64,000 nt of DNA from Porphyromonas sp. oral taxon 275. Lineage in GTDB: Bacteria; Bacteroidota; Bacteroidia; Bacteroidales; Porphyromonadaceae. Shown here in pieces: positions 26,608-35,521 of this stretch. Location of the stretch: positions 1,798,001 to 1,862,000 of the forward strand of contig NZ_CP072333.1 in assembly GCF_018127745.1 (NCBI RefSeq), given 5' to 3'. The stretch's first letter is position 1. Each line of letters starts with the position of its first letter. Both the position numbers and the translations under genes were made by a program. The notes beneath the pieces were generated by a model that had not been told where the DNA came from, ran no database searches, and saw only the letters and a list, made by a program, of their open reading frames with translations.

Positions 26608-26664
26608 CAAAAAGCAAGGAGCGCTGCAGGCCTTGCCCCGAGGAAAGGTGACCTGCAGCGCTCC
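26608..26664 (-). terminator. Intrinsic terminator after hemB and the small membrane gene
   Basis: A 13-bp stem, GGAGCGCTGCAGG at 26618-26630 with its complement at 26652-26664, is followed on the minus strand by a T-rich tail (complement of the A-run at 26608-26616). Confidence 0.88.
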
Positions 26665-26691
26665 TCGAGCGTGCACGATAGGGAAGCTGGA

Positions 26692-26886
26692 CTAGCGACG
26701 CGAGTGGCGCTGGCGCCAGCTCTTGATGATTGGGTAGAAGACGAAGACGGCCGAGAGCAGCAGCGTGAGCAGCGTCGGTCCGTCTAGCCGCCCGCCGCGC
26801 ATCCACAGCGTATAGCCTACAAGGCTCAGCCACAGCAGCGCGAAGAGCAGCATCTGCCGCGTGGTCAGCGGTCGTCGGTAGGCCAT
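26692..26886 (-). CDS. Small membrane protein of unknown function
   Basis: The 64-residue product has two hydrophobic stretches (about 12-29, MLLFALLWLSLVGYTLWM, and 37-53, PTLLTLLLSAVFVFYPII) and a basic tail (KSWRQRHSRR). It begins 6 bp after the hemB stop and ends just before a strong terminator, so it is the last gene of the operon. No family was recognised. Conserved position and a clean membrane profile are the only support. Confidence 0.7.
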   Translation of the reverse strand: MAYRRPLTTRQMLLFALLWLSLVGYTLWMRGGRLDGPTLLTLLLSAVFVFYPIIKSWRQRHSRR

Positions 26887-26892
26887 AGCACG

Positions 26893-27876
26893 CTAGTACT
26901 TAGCCTCACGCAGCAGCGCGGCTGCCTCGCGGGCGAAGTAAGTGAGGATGAGGTCGGCGCCCGCACGCTTGATCGACAGCAGGCTCTCCATCATGATGCG
27001 CTCGCGATCGATCCAGCCGTTCATCCCCGCAGCCTGGATCATGGCGTACTCACCGCTCACCTGATAGGCTGCCAGCGGCAGGTCGTAGCGATCGCGCGCC
27101 CAGCGGATGACGTCGAGGTAGGGCATGGCGGGCTTGACCATGACGATATCCGCCCCCTCGGCGATATCGCTCTCGATCTCGCGCATGGCCTCACGGATAT
27201 TGGCGGGGTCCATCTGGTAGCTGCGTCGGTCACCGAAGGCAGGGGCGGAGTCAGCAGCGTCACGGAAGGGGCCGTAGAAGGCGGAGCTGAACTTCGCTGC
27301 GTAGGACATGATGGGCAGCTGCTCGTAGCCCTCGCGGTCGAGGGCCTCACGCATGGCGGCGATACGCCCGTCCATCATATCCGAGGGGGCGACCATGTCC
27401 ACCCCAGCGCGGGCGAAGGAGAGGGCCTGACGGCAGAGGTAGGGTAGCGTGGCATCGTTGTCCACCGTGTAGTGCTCGTGCAGGATGCCGCAGTGCCCGT
27501 GGTCGGTGTACTCGCACATGCAGATATCGGCGATGACGACGAGCTCAGGCAGGGCGGCCTTCAGCGCACGGATGCCCTGCTGGACGATGCCGTGGTCGCT
27601 GTAGGCTTCGCTACCCGTCTCGTCCTTGTGCTCAGGGATGCCGAAGAGCATGACGGAGAGGACACCGAGGCGGTAGAGCTCCGTACACTCCTTCACCAGT
27701 TCGTCCACCGAGAGGCGGTACTGTCCAGGCATGGTGGAGATCTCCTCACGGATGCCCGTGCCGTGCACGACGAAGAGGGGGGCGATGAAGTCGGAGGGGC
27801 TGAGCGTCGTCTCACGGACGAGGCTACGCAGCTGAGGGGTCATACGCATACGGCGTAGACGTGTCGTAGGGTACAT
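26893..27876 (-). CDS. hemB: Porphobilinogen synthase (delta-aminolevulinic acid dehydratase)
   Basis: The 327-residue protein has the zinc site [14 protein letters not shown] (Cys119, Cys121, Cys129), the Schiff-base lysines Lys195 (SYAAKFSS) and Lys248 (VMVKPAMPY), and QVSGEYAMI. It condenses two 5-aminolevulinate molecules to porphobilinogen, an early step of heme and cobamide precursor synthesis. All catalytic residues are intact. Many Porphyromonas are heme auxotrophs with incomplete pathways, so its presence is informative. It is the penultimate gene of the nine-gene operon. Confidence 0.96.
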   Translation of the reverse strand: MYPTTRLRRMRMTPQLRSLVRETTLSPSDFIAPLFVVHGTGIREEISTMPGQYRLSVDELVKECTELYRLGVLSVMLFGIPEHKDETGSEAYSDHGIVQQGIRALKAALPELVVIADICMCEYTDHGHCGILHEHYTVDNDATLPYLCRQALSFARAGVDMVAPSDMMDGRIAAMREALDREGYEQLPIMSYAAKFSSAFYGPFRDAADSAPAFGDRRSYQMDPANIREAMREIESDIAEGADIVMVKPAMPYLDVIRWARDRYDLPLAAYQVSGEYAMIQAAGMNGWIDRERIMMESLLSIKRAGADLILTYFAREAAALLREAKY

Positions 27877-27897
27877 AAGCTAGCTTATAGGATGTGA

Positions 27898-28620
27898 TCA
27901 ATGTGCTGAGTGAAGGCTGTCGGGGAAGTAAGGCGCCAGGCGGATACTATCCTCGCGACTGAAGGCAGGGCTCTGACGCAGGTGACGCCAGCTGAGGCGA
28001 CGCCCCTCTCGCAGCACCCCGAGGCGCAGGCCCTGCAGCTGCGCGCGGTTGAGGTAGGGATGCCAAGGCAGCGAGTCGGCTCGCAGCGCGGAGAGCGGAT
28101 GCTGGCGCGGCGGCGTACGGACGGCGAACCATGGCCGCAGCTGGACGAAGCGGTCGGCATCCATCCCATAGACCTCCTGCAGCTGCAGCACCGTATAGTA
28201 GCCCCCGAGGCGGCTACGAAGGGAGAGGATGCGGTGGGCGAAGGCTGGGCCTATGCCTGGGACGCGCAGCAGCGTCAGCGAGTCCACGGCGTTGAGGTCC
28301 AGCGAGACGTAGTGCTGATACTTAGCTACGGTGCGCTCCGTCCCCGAGGGCGGGCCCACATAGTCGGGGCTCGTCACCAGGCGCTGGGCGGAGTCCCTCC
28401 GCTCGGGCGCCGAGTATACCCCCTTCCGCAGCTCGGGAGTGGGCGCGGAGGCTGTAGTGCTATCGCTTGAGGGGGAGGGGGCGAGCGCTGCGACCGCCCC
28501 TGGGCTAGGGCTGCGGTACTGCGTCCAGGCGTAAAGCGCGAGGGCCGAGCTTAGGACGATGACCAGCAGCATGAGGACGATACGCTCTGCCTTACCTATG
28601 GGATGGTCGCCCTGTCGCAT
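27898..28620 (-). CDS. Helix-hairpin-helix protein, ComEA-like
   Basis: The 240-residue protein has one N-terminal membrane helix (about 14-32) and a Ser/Ala/Pro-rich linker. A helix-hairpin-helix module follows at about 108-150 (SLDLNAVDSLTLLRVPGIGPAFAHRILSLR), then a second HhH-like region (YLNRAQLQGLRLG, ~185). This is the layout of Bacteroidetes ComEA-type proteins, thought to bind DNA at the cell surface or periplasm. A DNA-uptake role is inferred. It lies 12 bp after the ABC ATPase gene. Confidence 0.85.
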   Translation of the reverse strand: MRQGDHPIGKAERIVLMLLVIVLSSALALYAWTQYRSPSPGAVAALAPSPSSDSTTASAPTPELRKGVYSAPERRDSAQRLVTSPDYVGPPSGTERTVAKYQHYVSLDLNAVDSLTLLRVPGIGPAFAHRILSLRSRLGGYYTVLQLQEVYGMDADRFVQLRPWFAVRTPPRQHPLSALRADSLPWHPYLNRAQLQGLRLGVLREGRRLSWRHLRQSPAFSREDSIRLAPYFPDSLHSAH

Positions 28621-28632
28621 GTCGGTCTCTGG

Positions 28633-29313
28633 CTATAGGCTATCGCGGCGCAGCTCCTGCTCGATGCGTCCATCCCGAAGGACGATCATGCGGTCGGCAC
28701 GCGCGGCGAACTCGGAGTCGTGGGTGACGATGACGAAGGTCTGCCCCAGCTGGGCACGCAGGTCGAAGAAGAGCTGGTGTAGGCTCTCCTTATTGGCCGT
28801 GTCGAGGCTGCCCGAGGGCTCATCGGCGAAGATGACGGCGGGCTCATTGACCAGCGCACGTGCTACGGCGATACGCTGGCTCTCGCCGCCCGAGAGTTCG
28901 CTGGGCTTATGCCCCGCCCGCTCGGCGAGGCCGAGACGGCTGAGCAGCTCGAGGGCACGCGCCTTGGCCTCAGAGCGCGAGCGCCCCAGCAGTAGCGCGG
29001 GGATCATGACGTTCTCCAGGGCGGTGAACTCAGGCAGCAGCTGATGCGACTGGAAGATGAAGCCGAGGCTACGGCAGCGGAGCTCGGCCAGTCGGCGCTC
29101 GCTGAGCTGGGCGACCTCCTCGCCCTCGATACGCAGCGAGGCCCCGGGCTCGGCCTGCTCCAGCGTCCCGAGGATCTGCAGTAGGGTCGTCTTGCCCGCG
29201 CCACTAGCGCCGACGATGGAGATGATCTCGCCCGCCTCGACGCTGAGGTCAACGCCCTTGAGCACCTCGAGCGAGCCGAAGTGCTTGTGTATGTTAGTTG
29301 CCTGTAGGAGCAT
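28633..29313 (-). CDS. ABC transporter ATP-binding protein, LolD-like
   Basis: The start is set at ATG 29313 ([20 protein letters not shown]); the frame is open to 29535, but the extra residues are out-of-frame tcdA sequence. The 226-residue ATPase has Walker [13 protein letters not shown], signature [15 protein letters not shown] and Walker [13 protein letters not shown]. Similarity in length and the GSLD motif point to the LolD/MacB group, which releases lipoproteins from the inner membrane. The permease is not adjacent. It overlaps the tcdA 3' end by 20 bp. Confidence 0.92.
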   Translation of the reverse strand: MLLQATNIHKHFGSLEVLKGVDLSVEAGEIISIVGASGAGKTTLLQILGTLEQAEPGASLRIEGEEVAQLSERRLAELRCRSLGFIFQSHQLLPEFTALENVMIPALLLGRSRSEAKARALELLSRLGLAERAGHKPSELSGGESQRIAVARALVNEPAVIFADEPSGSLDTANKESLHQLFFDLRAQLGQTFVIVTHDSEFAARADRMIVLRDGRIEQELRRDSL

Positions 29314-30058
29314 GCTGCGGGGGGATAGCGGATGAGGCGTGGATATGCTGCAGCACATAGGCCGCCAGCTGGCAGCCGAAAAGGGCCGGCATATAGGAGA
29401 TGGTGCCCGCGGTGGAGCGCTTGCAGCGCTCGCCCTCGATCTCCAGCACGGCCGACTCATCGGGCAGCTCGCTAGAGAAGACGACGGGCACGCCGCGGCT
29501 GATGCCCAGCTTACGGAGGCGCTTGCGGAGGGCACGGGCCAGCGTGCAGTTGTAGCTGTGCGCTAGGTCCGCCTGATGGATCTTGGAGGGATCGCTCTTC
29601 GCCCCCGCCCCCATGGAGGAGACGATGGGCAGCCCGCGCTCCCGCGCCAGGGCGATGAGGTAGACCTTGGGGGAGAGGGAGTCGATGGCATCGACGACGA
29701 AGTCATAGCGATGGCGGTCGAGGAGCTCGACCATGTTCTCATCCTTGAGGAAGTCCTCGATGACCTCCAGCTCGACCTCGGGGTTGATGTCCCGGAGGCG
29801 CTCGGCGAGCACGCGGGCCTTAGGCTCGCCGATGCAGCTATGCGTGGCGATGAGCTGGCGGTTGATATTGGAGGGCTGTATCGTGTCGGCGTCGACGATG
29901 GTGAGGCGACCGATGCCGCCACGCACGAGGAGCTCGCTGGCGTAGCCGCCGACGCCCCCCAGCCCCACGACGAGGACATGGCAGGCAGCGAGCTCGTCCA
30001 CACGCTCATCCCCGAGCAGCAGTCGCGTGCGCTCCGTCCAGGCTTTGGCTTGACTCAT
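29294..30058 (-). CDS. tcdA: tRNA threonylcarbamoyladenosine dehydratase (ThiF/E1 family)
   Basis: The 254-residue protein has the E1-type nucleotide-binding loop [17 protein letters not shown] (about 28-44), then [24 protein letters not shown] and MGAGAKSDP, all characteristic of TcdA/CsdL. It cyclises t6A37 of ANN-decoding tRNAs to ct6A using ATP. The C-terminal [20 protein letters not shown] helix is present. It starts 8 bp after mltG. Confidence 0.93.
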   Translation of the reverse strand: MSQAKAWTERTRLLLGDERVDELAACHVLVVGLGGVGGYASELLVRGGIGRLTIVDADTIQPSNINRQLIATHSCIGEPKARVLAERLRDINPEVELEVIEDFLKDENMVELLDRHRYDFVVDAIDSLSPKVYLIALARERGLPIVSSMGAGAKSDPSKIHQADLAHSYNCTLARALRKRLRKLGISRGVPVVFSSELPDESAVLEIEGERCKRSTAGTISYMPALFGCQLAAYVLQHIHASSAIPPQHAPTGN

Positions 30059-30066
30059 CGAGGGAC

Positions 30067-31191
30067 TTAGTTGATGCCGCGCTTATTGAGCTCCTGCTGG
30101 TAGAGCTTGGCGTTGACCAGATGCTCGCTGAAGCGTGCGGCGAAGCGGTGGTAGCCCGAGAAGTCCTCGCGGGCACACATGTAGAGGTAGTCGTGCGCCT
30201 CGGCCGCCAGCACGCTGTCGATGGTCGCCGTGTGGGGCAGCACGATGGGCGCAGGCGGGAGGCCTACGACGCGGTAGGTGTTGTAGGGCGACTCGATGGC
30301 TAGGTGCTCACCCTTAATGCGCTTGAGAGCGAAGTTGCCCGTGGCATACTTCACTGTCGGGTCGGACTGTAACTTTATGCCCTGACGGAGGCGATTGAGG
30401 TAGAGGCCTGCGATGCGGCTATACTCGTCGCGCTTGGCTGACTCGCTCTCCACGATGGAGGCCAGCGTCGTCACCTGCAGCGGAGTGAGCCCCAGGCGCT
30501 GGGCAGCCTCATTGCGCGCACCGCGCCAGAAGCGCTGGTAGCCGCTGTGGATGCTATCCAGCAACTCCTTCCCCGTAGCCGTCCAGCGCAGCGTGAGCGG
30601 CTGACGCATCAGCTGGGCACGCAGCGTCTCGCGGGTCATGCCATAGCGGGAGAGGAGCGCAGGGTCACTGAAGGCAGCCTCCAGACTGTCGCGCTTGACC
30701 CAGAGCTGGGCGGCAAAGAAATCGAGAATCTCGGCATTGGTACGCAGCGCCCCCGGCTGGAGCACAAGGGGCACATCCGCACCGTGCTGCAGCTCGTCGA
30801 TGACCCCAGCCATATTCATATCGCGCGTGATGGCATAGCGTCCAGGGCGCAGCGGCTCGGAGCTCAGGCCTCGGTAGTCCGCCAGCCAGCCGAAGAAGCG
30901 GGGGTAGCGCAGCCAGAGCTTGGACTGCAGCTGCTGTCTGAGCTCGGGGTACTTCGCCCCTGGAGCTACGAGGATGTAGGTCGTATCGGCCTCAGGGCGT
31001 CCTGCAGGTGCCGTATAGAGGTAGCCCCCCGCACCCAGCCCTAGGAGGACGAAGAGCAGGACAAGGAGCAAGAGGTAGCGTCCCCAGGGACGGCGGCGAC
31101 GCCCGTAGCTGGAGCGGTGCCCGCGGTACTTGGAGGGCAGGAGGCGACGCCCGTTGATGCGCTGATAGTGCGCGACAGAGTTCTTTGACAT
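30067..31191 (-). CDS. mltG: Endolytic peptidoglycan transglycosylase MltG
   Basis: The 374-residue protein has a basic cytoplasmic N-terminus, one membrane helix (about 40-62, LLLLVLLFVLLGLGAGGYLY), a LysM-like region and the YceG domain. The domain carries the catalytic glutamate in TLASIVESESAKRDEYSRIAGLYLNRL and the signature LQSDPTVKYA. It cuts nascent glycan strands to end their growth. It lies between the TlpA-like gene and tcdA in the operon. Confidence 0.95.
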   Translation of the reverse strand: MSKNSVAHYQRINGRRLLPSKYRGHRSSYGRRRRPWGRYLLLLVLLFVLLGLGAGGYLYTAPAGRPEADTTYILVAPGAKYPELRQQLQSKLWLRYPRFFGWLADYRGLSSEPLRPGRYAITRDMNMAGVIDELQHGADVPLVLQPGALRTNAEILDFFAAQLWVKRDSLEAAFSDPALLSRYGMTRETLRAQLMRQPLTLRWTATGKELLDSIHSGYQRFWRGARNEAAQRLGLTPLQVTTLASIVESESAKRDEYSRIAGLYLNRLRQGIKLQSDPTVKYATGNFALKRIKGEHLAIESPYNTYRVVGLPPAPIVLPHTATIDSVLAAEAHDYLYMCAREDFSGYHRFAARFSEHLVNAKLYQQELNKRGIN

Positions 31192-31218
31192 GGGAGGGAG
31201 GGCTCGGGGAGGTGAGTA

Positions 31219-32358
31219 TTAGCGGTAGAAGGCACTCGGCGAACTGAGGCGCTGCAGGTCCCCGCCGCGGATGGCGTAGAAGGAGGGCAGGTGCTGCACA
31301 TTGTACAGACCAAGGCTACGCCCCTCGGCATCGTGGACAGTCGTCCAGGGGAGGGTGCGCGTGGCGTTCTTCCAGAAGTAGCTATCGGCATCCACCGAGA
31401 CCTCGTAGATACGCAACTCGGGGTGCGCCTGCTGGAGCTGGCGCAGCTCTGCCACGAGCTCGGGCGACCAAGGCTCGGCGTAGGAGGTGAAGCTGACGAG
31501 CGTAGGGCCCTGAGCCGCGAGCTCCTTGAGCGAGACCTTGCGCCCCGTGCGGTCGGGATAGCTGAGCTCGGGATAGGCGACGACCTCAGGCTGCTGAGGC
31601 AGCTCGTAGTCTGGCTCATCGATCACGCAGCTGCCACGCTTGATAGCTCGCGCCTGGAGGGCAGCCTTTTTGAGCAGGGCCGCATAGGGAGCCTCGGGAT
31701 AGAAGGTATCGTAGGCCGTAGCTACGGCAGCGAAGGCCGCGGCATCGTCTGGATTGAGCGGGGAGAAGTAGCTGCCCGACCCAATGGTCTGCAGCAGCGC
31801 AAAGCAGGCTGCAGGGCTCTTGGGGTCGGCGTAGATGAAGCGCTCGGTGAGCTGCTTCTTGAGCGCCGCGATGAGCTCTGAGCTACGAGCACGCGCCGAG
31901 TCGGCATTGAGCCTATTCGCCCAGGCCTCCTGCACGATGGGCTCAAGCTGACGGCTGGTAGCCGTACTGAGGCGACAGACCTCCTGGATCTGCTTATTGT
32001 AGTCCTCGGGCGAAGTGATACGGTAGCTGTCGAAGAGGCGCGCTCCCTCGGCTGTGATGCTGAAGCGACGTGCCGAGTCCGCCGCGAAGGGGATATGCTG
32101 CTCCCCGAGGCGCAGGCGGTAGAGCATCGGGTAGCTGTGCCCCTCACTGCGGAAGGAGAAGTGCCCCTGCTTATCAAGGCGCACCGAGTCAATGAGGCGA
32201 GGCTCCTCAGAGATCGTCTCCTCGAGGTAGAGCATCTGGTTGGCAGCGCCGCTGATGGTACCCTCGGCGATGAAGTCGCTCGACTTGCGGCCCGAGCAGC
32301 TGGCTATAAGGCAGAGGGCTAGCGTCAGCCCCAGTAGTCGTCCTATTCTCTTGGTCAT
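31219..32358 (-). CDS. TlpA/DUF4369-type lipoprotein lacking the thioredoxin CXXC
   Basis: The start is ATG 32358 (MTKRIGRLLGLTLALCLIASC, lipobox Cys21); the frame is open further upstream. The 379-residue protein has a DUF4369-like N-terminal beta domain (~27-110), a helical linker (115-245) and a C-terminal thioredoxin-like fold (~260-379). Where TlpA proteins have WCxxC it reads FTSYAEPWSPEL (about 290-301), with no cysteine. The cis-Pro loop HLPSF is kept. It is therefore probably not a redox enzyme and may act as a binding or chaperone protein at the membrane. It lies between dusB and mltG. Confidence 0.85.
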   Translation of the reverse strand: MTKRIGRLLGLTLALCLIASCSGRKSSDFIAEGTISGAANQMLYLEETISEEPRLIDSVRLDKQGHFSFRSEGHSYPMLYRLRLGEQHIPFAADSARRFSITAEGARLFDSYRITSPEDYNKQIQEVCRLSTATSRQLEPIVQEAWANRLNADSARARSSELIAALKKQLTERFIYADPKSPAACFALLQTIGSGSYFSPLNPDDAAAFAAVATAYDTFYPEAPYAALLKKAALQARAIKRGSCVIDEPDYELPQQPEVVAYPELSYPDRTGRKVSLKELAAQGPTLVSFTSYAEPWSPELVAELRQLQQAHPELRIYEVSVDADSYFWKNATRTLPWTTVHDAEGRSLGLYNVQHLPSFYAIRGGDLQRLSSPSAFYR

Positions 32359-32380
32359 GTGTCTATGATCGTGTGTGTCC

Positions 32381-33388
32381 TTATTCTGTCCAGTAGTCCC
32401 CAGTGGCAAGCAGCAGCTCCTCGGCACGTGCGATCTCGGCAAAGAGCGTCTCGCGGGTCGTGGCCTGCAGCATGGCGATGCGCACGGGGCGGAAGTGGTC
32501 TATGCCCTTGAAGATGGGGCTGGCGGCGATGTGGCGGCGGCTGTGGAGGATTCCGCGGCGCTCATCGAGCTTAGCGATATTGTTATCCACCAGCTGACGC
32601 AGCACCTCGACGTAGTAGCTCTTGGCACGCATCGGCAGCTGCTCGCCCGTCGTGAGGTAGTGGCGCATCTGCTCGAAGATCCAAGGCTGCCCGATGGTCG
32701 CACGGCCTACCATGACGGCATCCACGCCGTAGGTATCGAAGGCGCGACGAGCCTCTTCGCCCGCCGTGATATCGCCGTTGCCAATGATGGGGATATGCAT
32801 GCGGGGATTGTTCTTCACCGCCCCGATGAGCGTCCAGTCGGCCTGCCCCGTGTACATCTGGGCACGGGTACGGCCATGGATGGTAAGCGCCTGGATGCCG
32901 CAGTCCTGCAGTGCCTCCGCCAGCTCGACGATGATTCGACTGTCGTGGTCCCAGCCGAGGCGTGTCTTGACCGTCACGGGGATCTTCACCGCCTTGACGA
33001 TCTCACGTACGATCTCCAGCATGAGGGCAGGGCAACGAAGCATCCCGCTCCCAGCGCCCTTACCCGCTACCCGCTTGACGGGACAGCCGAAATTGAGGTC
33101 CAAGAGGTCGGGGCCTGCAGCCTCGGCGATGCGTGCCGCCTCCACCATGGGGGCGACCTCACGCCCGTAGATCTGGATGGCTACGGGGCGCTCCTCGGGG
33201 TCAATGACTAGCTTGCGCGTCGTGCCCGCCACTTGACGGATGAGGGCATCGGCGCTGAGGAACTCGGTATAGACAAGGTCAGCGCCGAAGCGGCGACACA
33301 TCAGCCGAAAGGCGGCATCCGTCACGTCCTCCATCGGAGCCAGCAGTAGCGGCTCCCGTCCTAGCTCTAGGCTCTGTCCTATCTTCAT
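32381..33388 (-). CDS. dusB: tRNA-dihydrouridine synthase, DusB-like
   Basis: The start is ATG 33388 (MKIGQSLELGREPLLLAPMEDVTD), which overlaps the SulP stop as ATGA. The 335-residue flavoprotein has APMEDVTDAAFR, DLNFGCPVKRVAGKGAGSGML with the catalytic Cys, the FMN-binding GNGDI and VMVGRATIGQPWIF. It reduces uridines in the tRNA D-loop using NADPH. A TATATTTG box at 33449-33456 within the sulP 3' end may give an internal promoter. Confidence 0.95.
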   Translation of the reverse strand: MKIGQSLELGREPLLLAPMEDVTDAAFRLMCRRFGADLVYTEFLSADALIRQVAGTTRKLVIDPEERPVAIQIYGREVAPMVEAARIAEAAGPDLLDLNFGCPVKRVAGKGAGSGMLRCPALMLEIVREIVKAVKIPVTVKTRLGWDHDSRIIVELAEALQDCGIQALTIHGRTRAQMYTGQADWTLIGAVKNNPRMHIPIIGNGDITAGEEARRAFDTYGVDAVMVGRATIGQPWIFEQMRHYLTTGEQLPMRAKSYYVEVLRQLVDNNIAKLDERRGILHSRRHIAASPIFKGIDHFRPVRIAMLQATTRETLFAEIARAEELLLATGDYWTE

Positions 33389-35082
33389 CCCTTCTTTCCT
33401 TCTACTATATATACTGAGGCCACCTCTAGTGCCCGATGGATATCCGGACAAATATAAGTATCTCCGATGAGATCTGCTAGCCCCGTGGCACGCAGCGTAC
33501 TATGGACGCGCTCGTTGACCCCCGAGAGGATGAGGCGCGTGCCGCTACGCTTCGAGGTCGCGACGAGGATCCCGAGGTTGCGCACCGCCGTCGAGTCCAT
33601 GAAGGGCACCGAGCGCATACGTAGGATACGCACGGGTGGAGCGGCCTGCGTCACCGACGTCACTTCCTCGAAGCGATTGGCAATGCCGAAGAAGAAGGGC
33701 CCCTCGATCTCGTAGACCTCTACCCCTTCGGGCAGCGTGAGGCGCTCGCTCTTGCCCTGATGTCCGTCATCCCCCGAGGCATGCAGCTCGAGCTCGCCGC
33801 GCGAGACGAGGATACGCGTGCTCTCGACCATGCGCTGCATGAAGAGCAGCATCGCTAGCAGCAGCCCCAGCTCGATGGCGATCGTCAGGTCGAAGATCAC
33901 CGTCAGCAGGAAGGTCACCACCAGCACCGCCACATCGCTCTTCGGCCCGCGCAGCGAAGCGCGCACAGAGCGCCAGCCACTCATATTATAGGATATGACC
34001 ACCAGCACCCCTGCCAGCACCGCCATAGGAATATAGGCCATCAGCGGCATGAGGAAGAGGAAGGTCACAAGGAGTACCACGGCGTGCGTCATCCCCGCGA
34101 TGGGGCTGCGCCCGCCGTTGTTGATGTTGGTCATCGTGCGGGCAATGGCTCCCGTGACGGGGATCCCACCGACGAAGGGCACGATGATATTGGCCACACC
34201 CTGCGCCACGAGCTCCGTATTGGAGCGGTGGCGCTCCCCGATAACCCCATCAGCGACGCTAGCGGAAAGGAGCGACTCGATGGCGCCAAGCAGCGCGATG
34301 GTGAAGGCGGGTGAGATGAGGCGCTCCACCAGCTCCCAGCTCAGCTCAGGGGCGACGAGCGGAGGCAGACTCGTGGAGATCTGATAGCGGTCGCCTATGG
34401 TCACCAGCTCGGTGATGCCGCAGTAGGTCTTCAGCACATAGCCAAGGATCGTCATCACGACGATCGCGACCAGCGAACCCGGAATGACCTTCGTCAGCCG
34501 TGGCGTCAGCTGGATGATCGCGATGCTCCCTAGGCCTACGGCGAGCGTCAGCCAATGGGTCTGTCCGAGGCTCGAGAGCAGGACGCCCCACTTGGGGACG
34601 AACTCCTTAGGCAGGCTCGTGAGGCCGAGGCCGAAGAGGTCATTGATCTGCGTGGTGAAGATCGTCACCGCAATCCCTGCCGTGAAGCCTAGGATGATGG
34701 GATAGGGGATGAACTTAATCAGCGTCCCCAGCCTAAGCAGTCCCATCAGCACGAGAAGGATCCCTGCCATCAGGGTCGCCACGAGCAGCCCGCTCATGCC
34801 GTACTCGGTGATGATCCCGAGCACGATGACGATGAAGGCGCCCGTCGGCCCCCCGATCTGCACCGAGCTACCGCCTAGGGCGGAGACCACGAAGCCCCCG
34901 ATTACAGCCGTAATCAGCCCCACCTCCGGGGAGACGCCACTGGCGATGGCGAAGGCGATAGCCATAGGTAGGGCAACAATCCCTACGATTAGTCCTGCCA
35001 GGAGGTCGCTCGTCAGCATCCCCCGACTGTAGCCCTTGAGGCTATCCAGCAGCATAGGTCGTACAGAGAATCCTAGCTTCAT
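33385..35082 (-). CDS. SulP-family anion permease with STAS domain
   Basis: The 565-residue protein has about 12-14 helices, beginning with DLLAGLIVGIVALPMAIAFAIASG (the SulP signature) and including GGPTGAFIVI. A cytoplasmic STAS domain follows (~435-555, GVEVYEIEGPFFFGIANRFEEV ... RSVPFMDSTAVRNLGILV). Family members carry sulfate, bicarbonate or dicarboxylates; the substrate is not readable here. It is the first gene of the nine-gene minus-strand run with a -7 box 33 bp upstream. Confidence 0.93.
   Translation of the reverse strand: MKLGFSVRPMLLDSLKGYSRGMLTSDLLAGLIVGIVALPMAIAFAIASGVSPEVGLITAVIGGFVVSALGGSSVQIGGPTGAFIVIVLGIITEYGMSGLLVATLMAGILLVLMGLLRLGTLIKFIPYPIILGFTAGIAVTIFTTQINDLFGLGLTSLPKEFVPKWGVLLSSLGQTHWLTLAVGLGSIAIIQLTPRLTKVIPGSLVAIVVMTILGYVLKTYCGITELVTIGDRYQISTSLPPLVAPELSWELVERLISPAFTIALLGAIESLLSASVADGVIGERHRSNTELVAQGVANIIVPFVGGIPVTGAIARTMTNINNGGRSPIAGMTHAVVLLVTFLFLMPLMAYIPMAVLAGVLVVISYNMSGWRSVRASLRGPKSDVAVLVVTFLLTVIFDLTIAIELGLLLAMLLFMQRMVESTRILVSRGELELHASGDDGHQGKSERLTLPEGVEVYEIEGPFFFGIANRFEEVTSVTQAAPPVRILRMRSVPFMDSTAVRNLGILVATSKRSGTRLILSGVNERVHSTLRATGLADLIGDTYICPDIHRALEVASVYIVEGKKG
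33449..33456 (-). promoter_or_regulatory. Possible internal promoter for dusB
   Basis: The minus strand reads TATATTTG, matching TAnnTTTG, inside the sulP 3' end and 61 bp before the dusB start. Confidence 0.4.
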
Positions 35083-35114
35083 CTACTTCCGTCTATATAT
35101 GATCATGAGGACTA

Positions 35115-35122
35115 CAAAGATA
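35115..35122 (-). promoter_or_regulatory. -7 promoter box for sulP and the downstream operon
   Basis: The minus strand reads TATCTTTG, 33 bp upstream of the sulP start. Confidence 0.6.
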
Positions 35123-35437
35123 CGAAGAGCAGGGCGCATCACCCAGCCCTAGCCTCAGCCCGCCGTCAGGACTCTCTCCCCAAGTACAAGCACGAAGGCA
35201 AGGAGGCTACCACACCTCACACGGAGTCTTCTCCTTACACACTCCCTCCAAGGCTTGCACGTATCAGGGGGCATCGCCTATACCACACTCAAGCTACGGC
35301 AGACGGAAGGTCAACGGGCTTCGGCAAAAGGCTCCATGGTATCCTGCATGCCCTGCTAGGCTCCAAGTAAGGTCCTAGCCGACCTCCCCGTCTCCCACCA
35401 GAACAGCCCTTGGGCGCAAAAAATGAGCCCATACACG

Positions 35438-35474
35438 AAAAAGCCAGTGGTCACCCACTGGCTTTTTCTTTCTT
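35438..35474. terminator. Hairpin terminator beside the CRISPR array
   Basis: GAAAAAGCCAGTGG pairs perfectly with CCACTGGCTTTTTC around a 4-nt loop, with A- and T-runs on both sides, so it can terminate in either direction. If the array is transcribed from the minus strand, this is its natural 3' end. Confidence 0.8.
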
Positions 35475-35521
35475 CGCATCCCTTAATAAGTAGCTGTCCC
35501 CAATAGACTTACAGAGGTCGC

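Larger units (their letters stand above)
26137..26691. other. Intergenic region between the small membrane gene and the antiporter
   Basis: No gene is supported. It contains the antiporter promoter (26187-26194), 22-bp array element 3 (26385-26472) and the terminator of the nine-gene operon (26608-26664). Confidence 0.7.
35083..35521. other. Intergenic region between sulP and the CRISPR array
   Basis: No gene is seen. It holds the sulP promoter (35115-35122), a strong hairpin (35438-35470) and the array flank. I found no convincing anti-repeat for a tracrRNA and no AT-rich leader. Confidence 0.6.

Noticed and set aside
35438..35470. Possible tracrRNA anti-repeat next to the array
   Set aside because: The GAAAAAGCCAGTGG hairpin only faintly resembles the GGGAAGCCAATCAC part of the repeat and is fully explained as a terminator.
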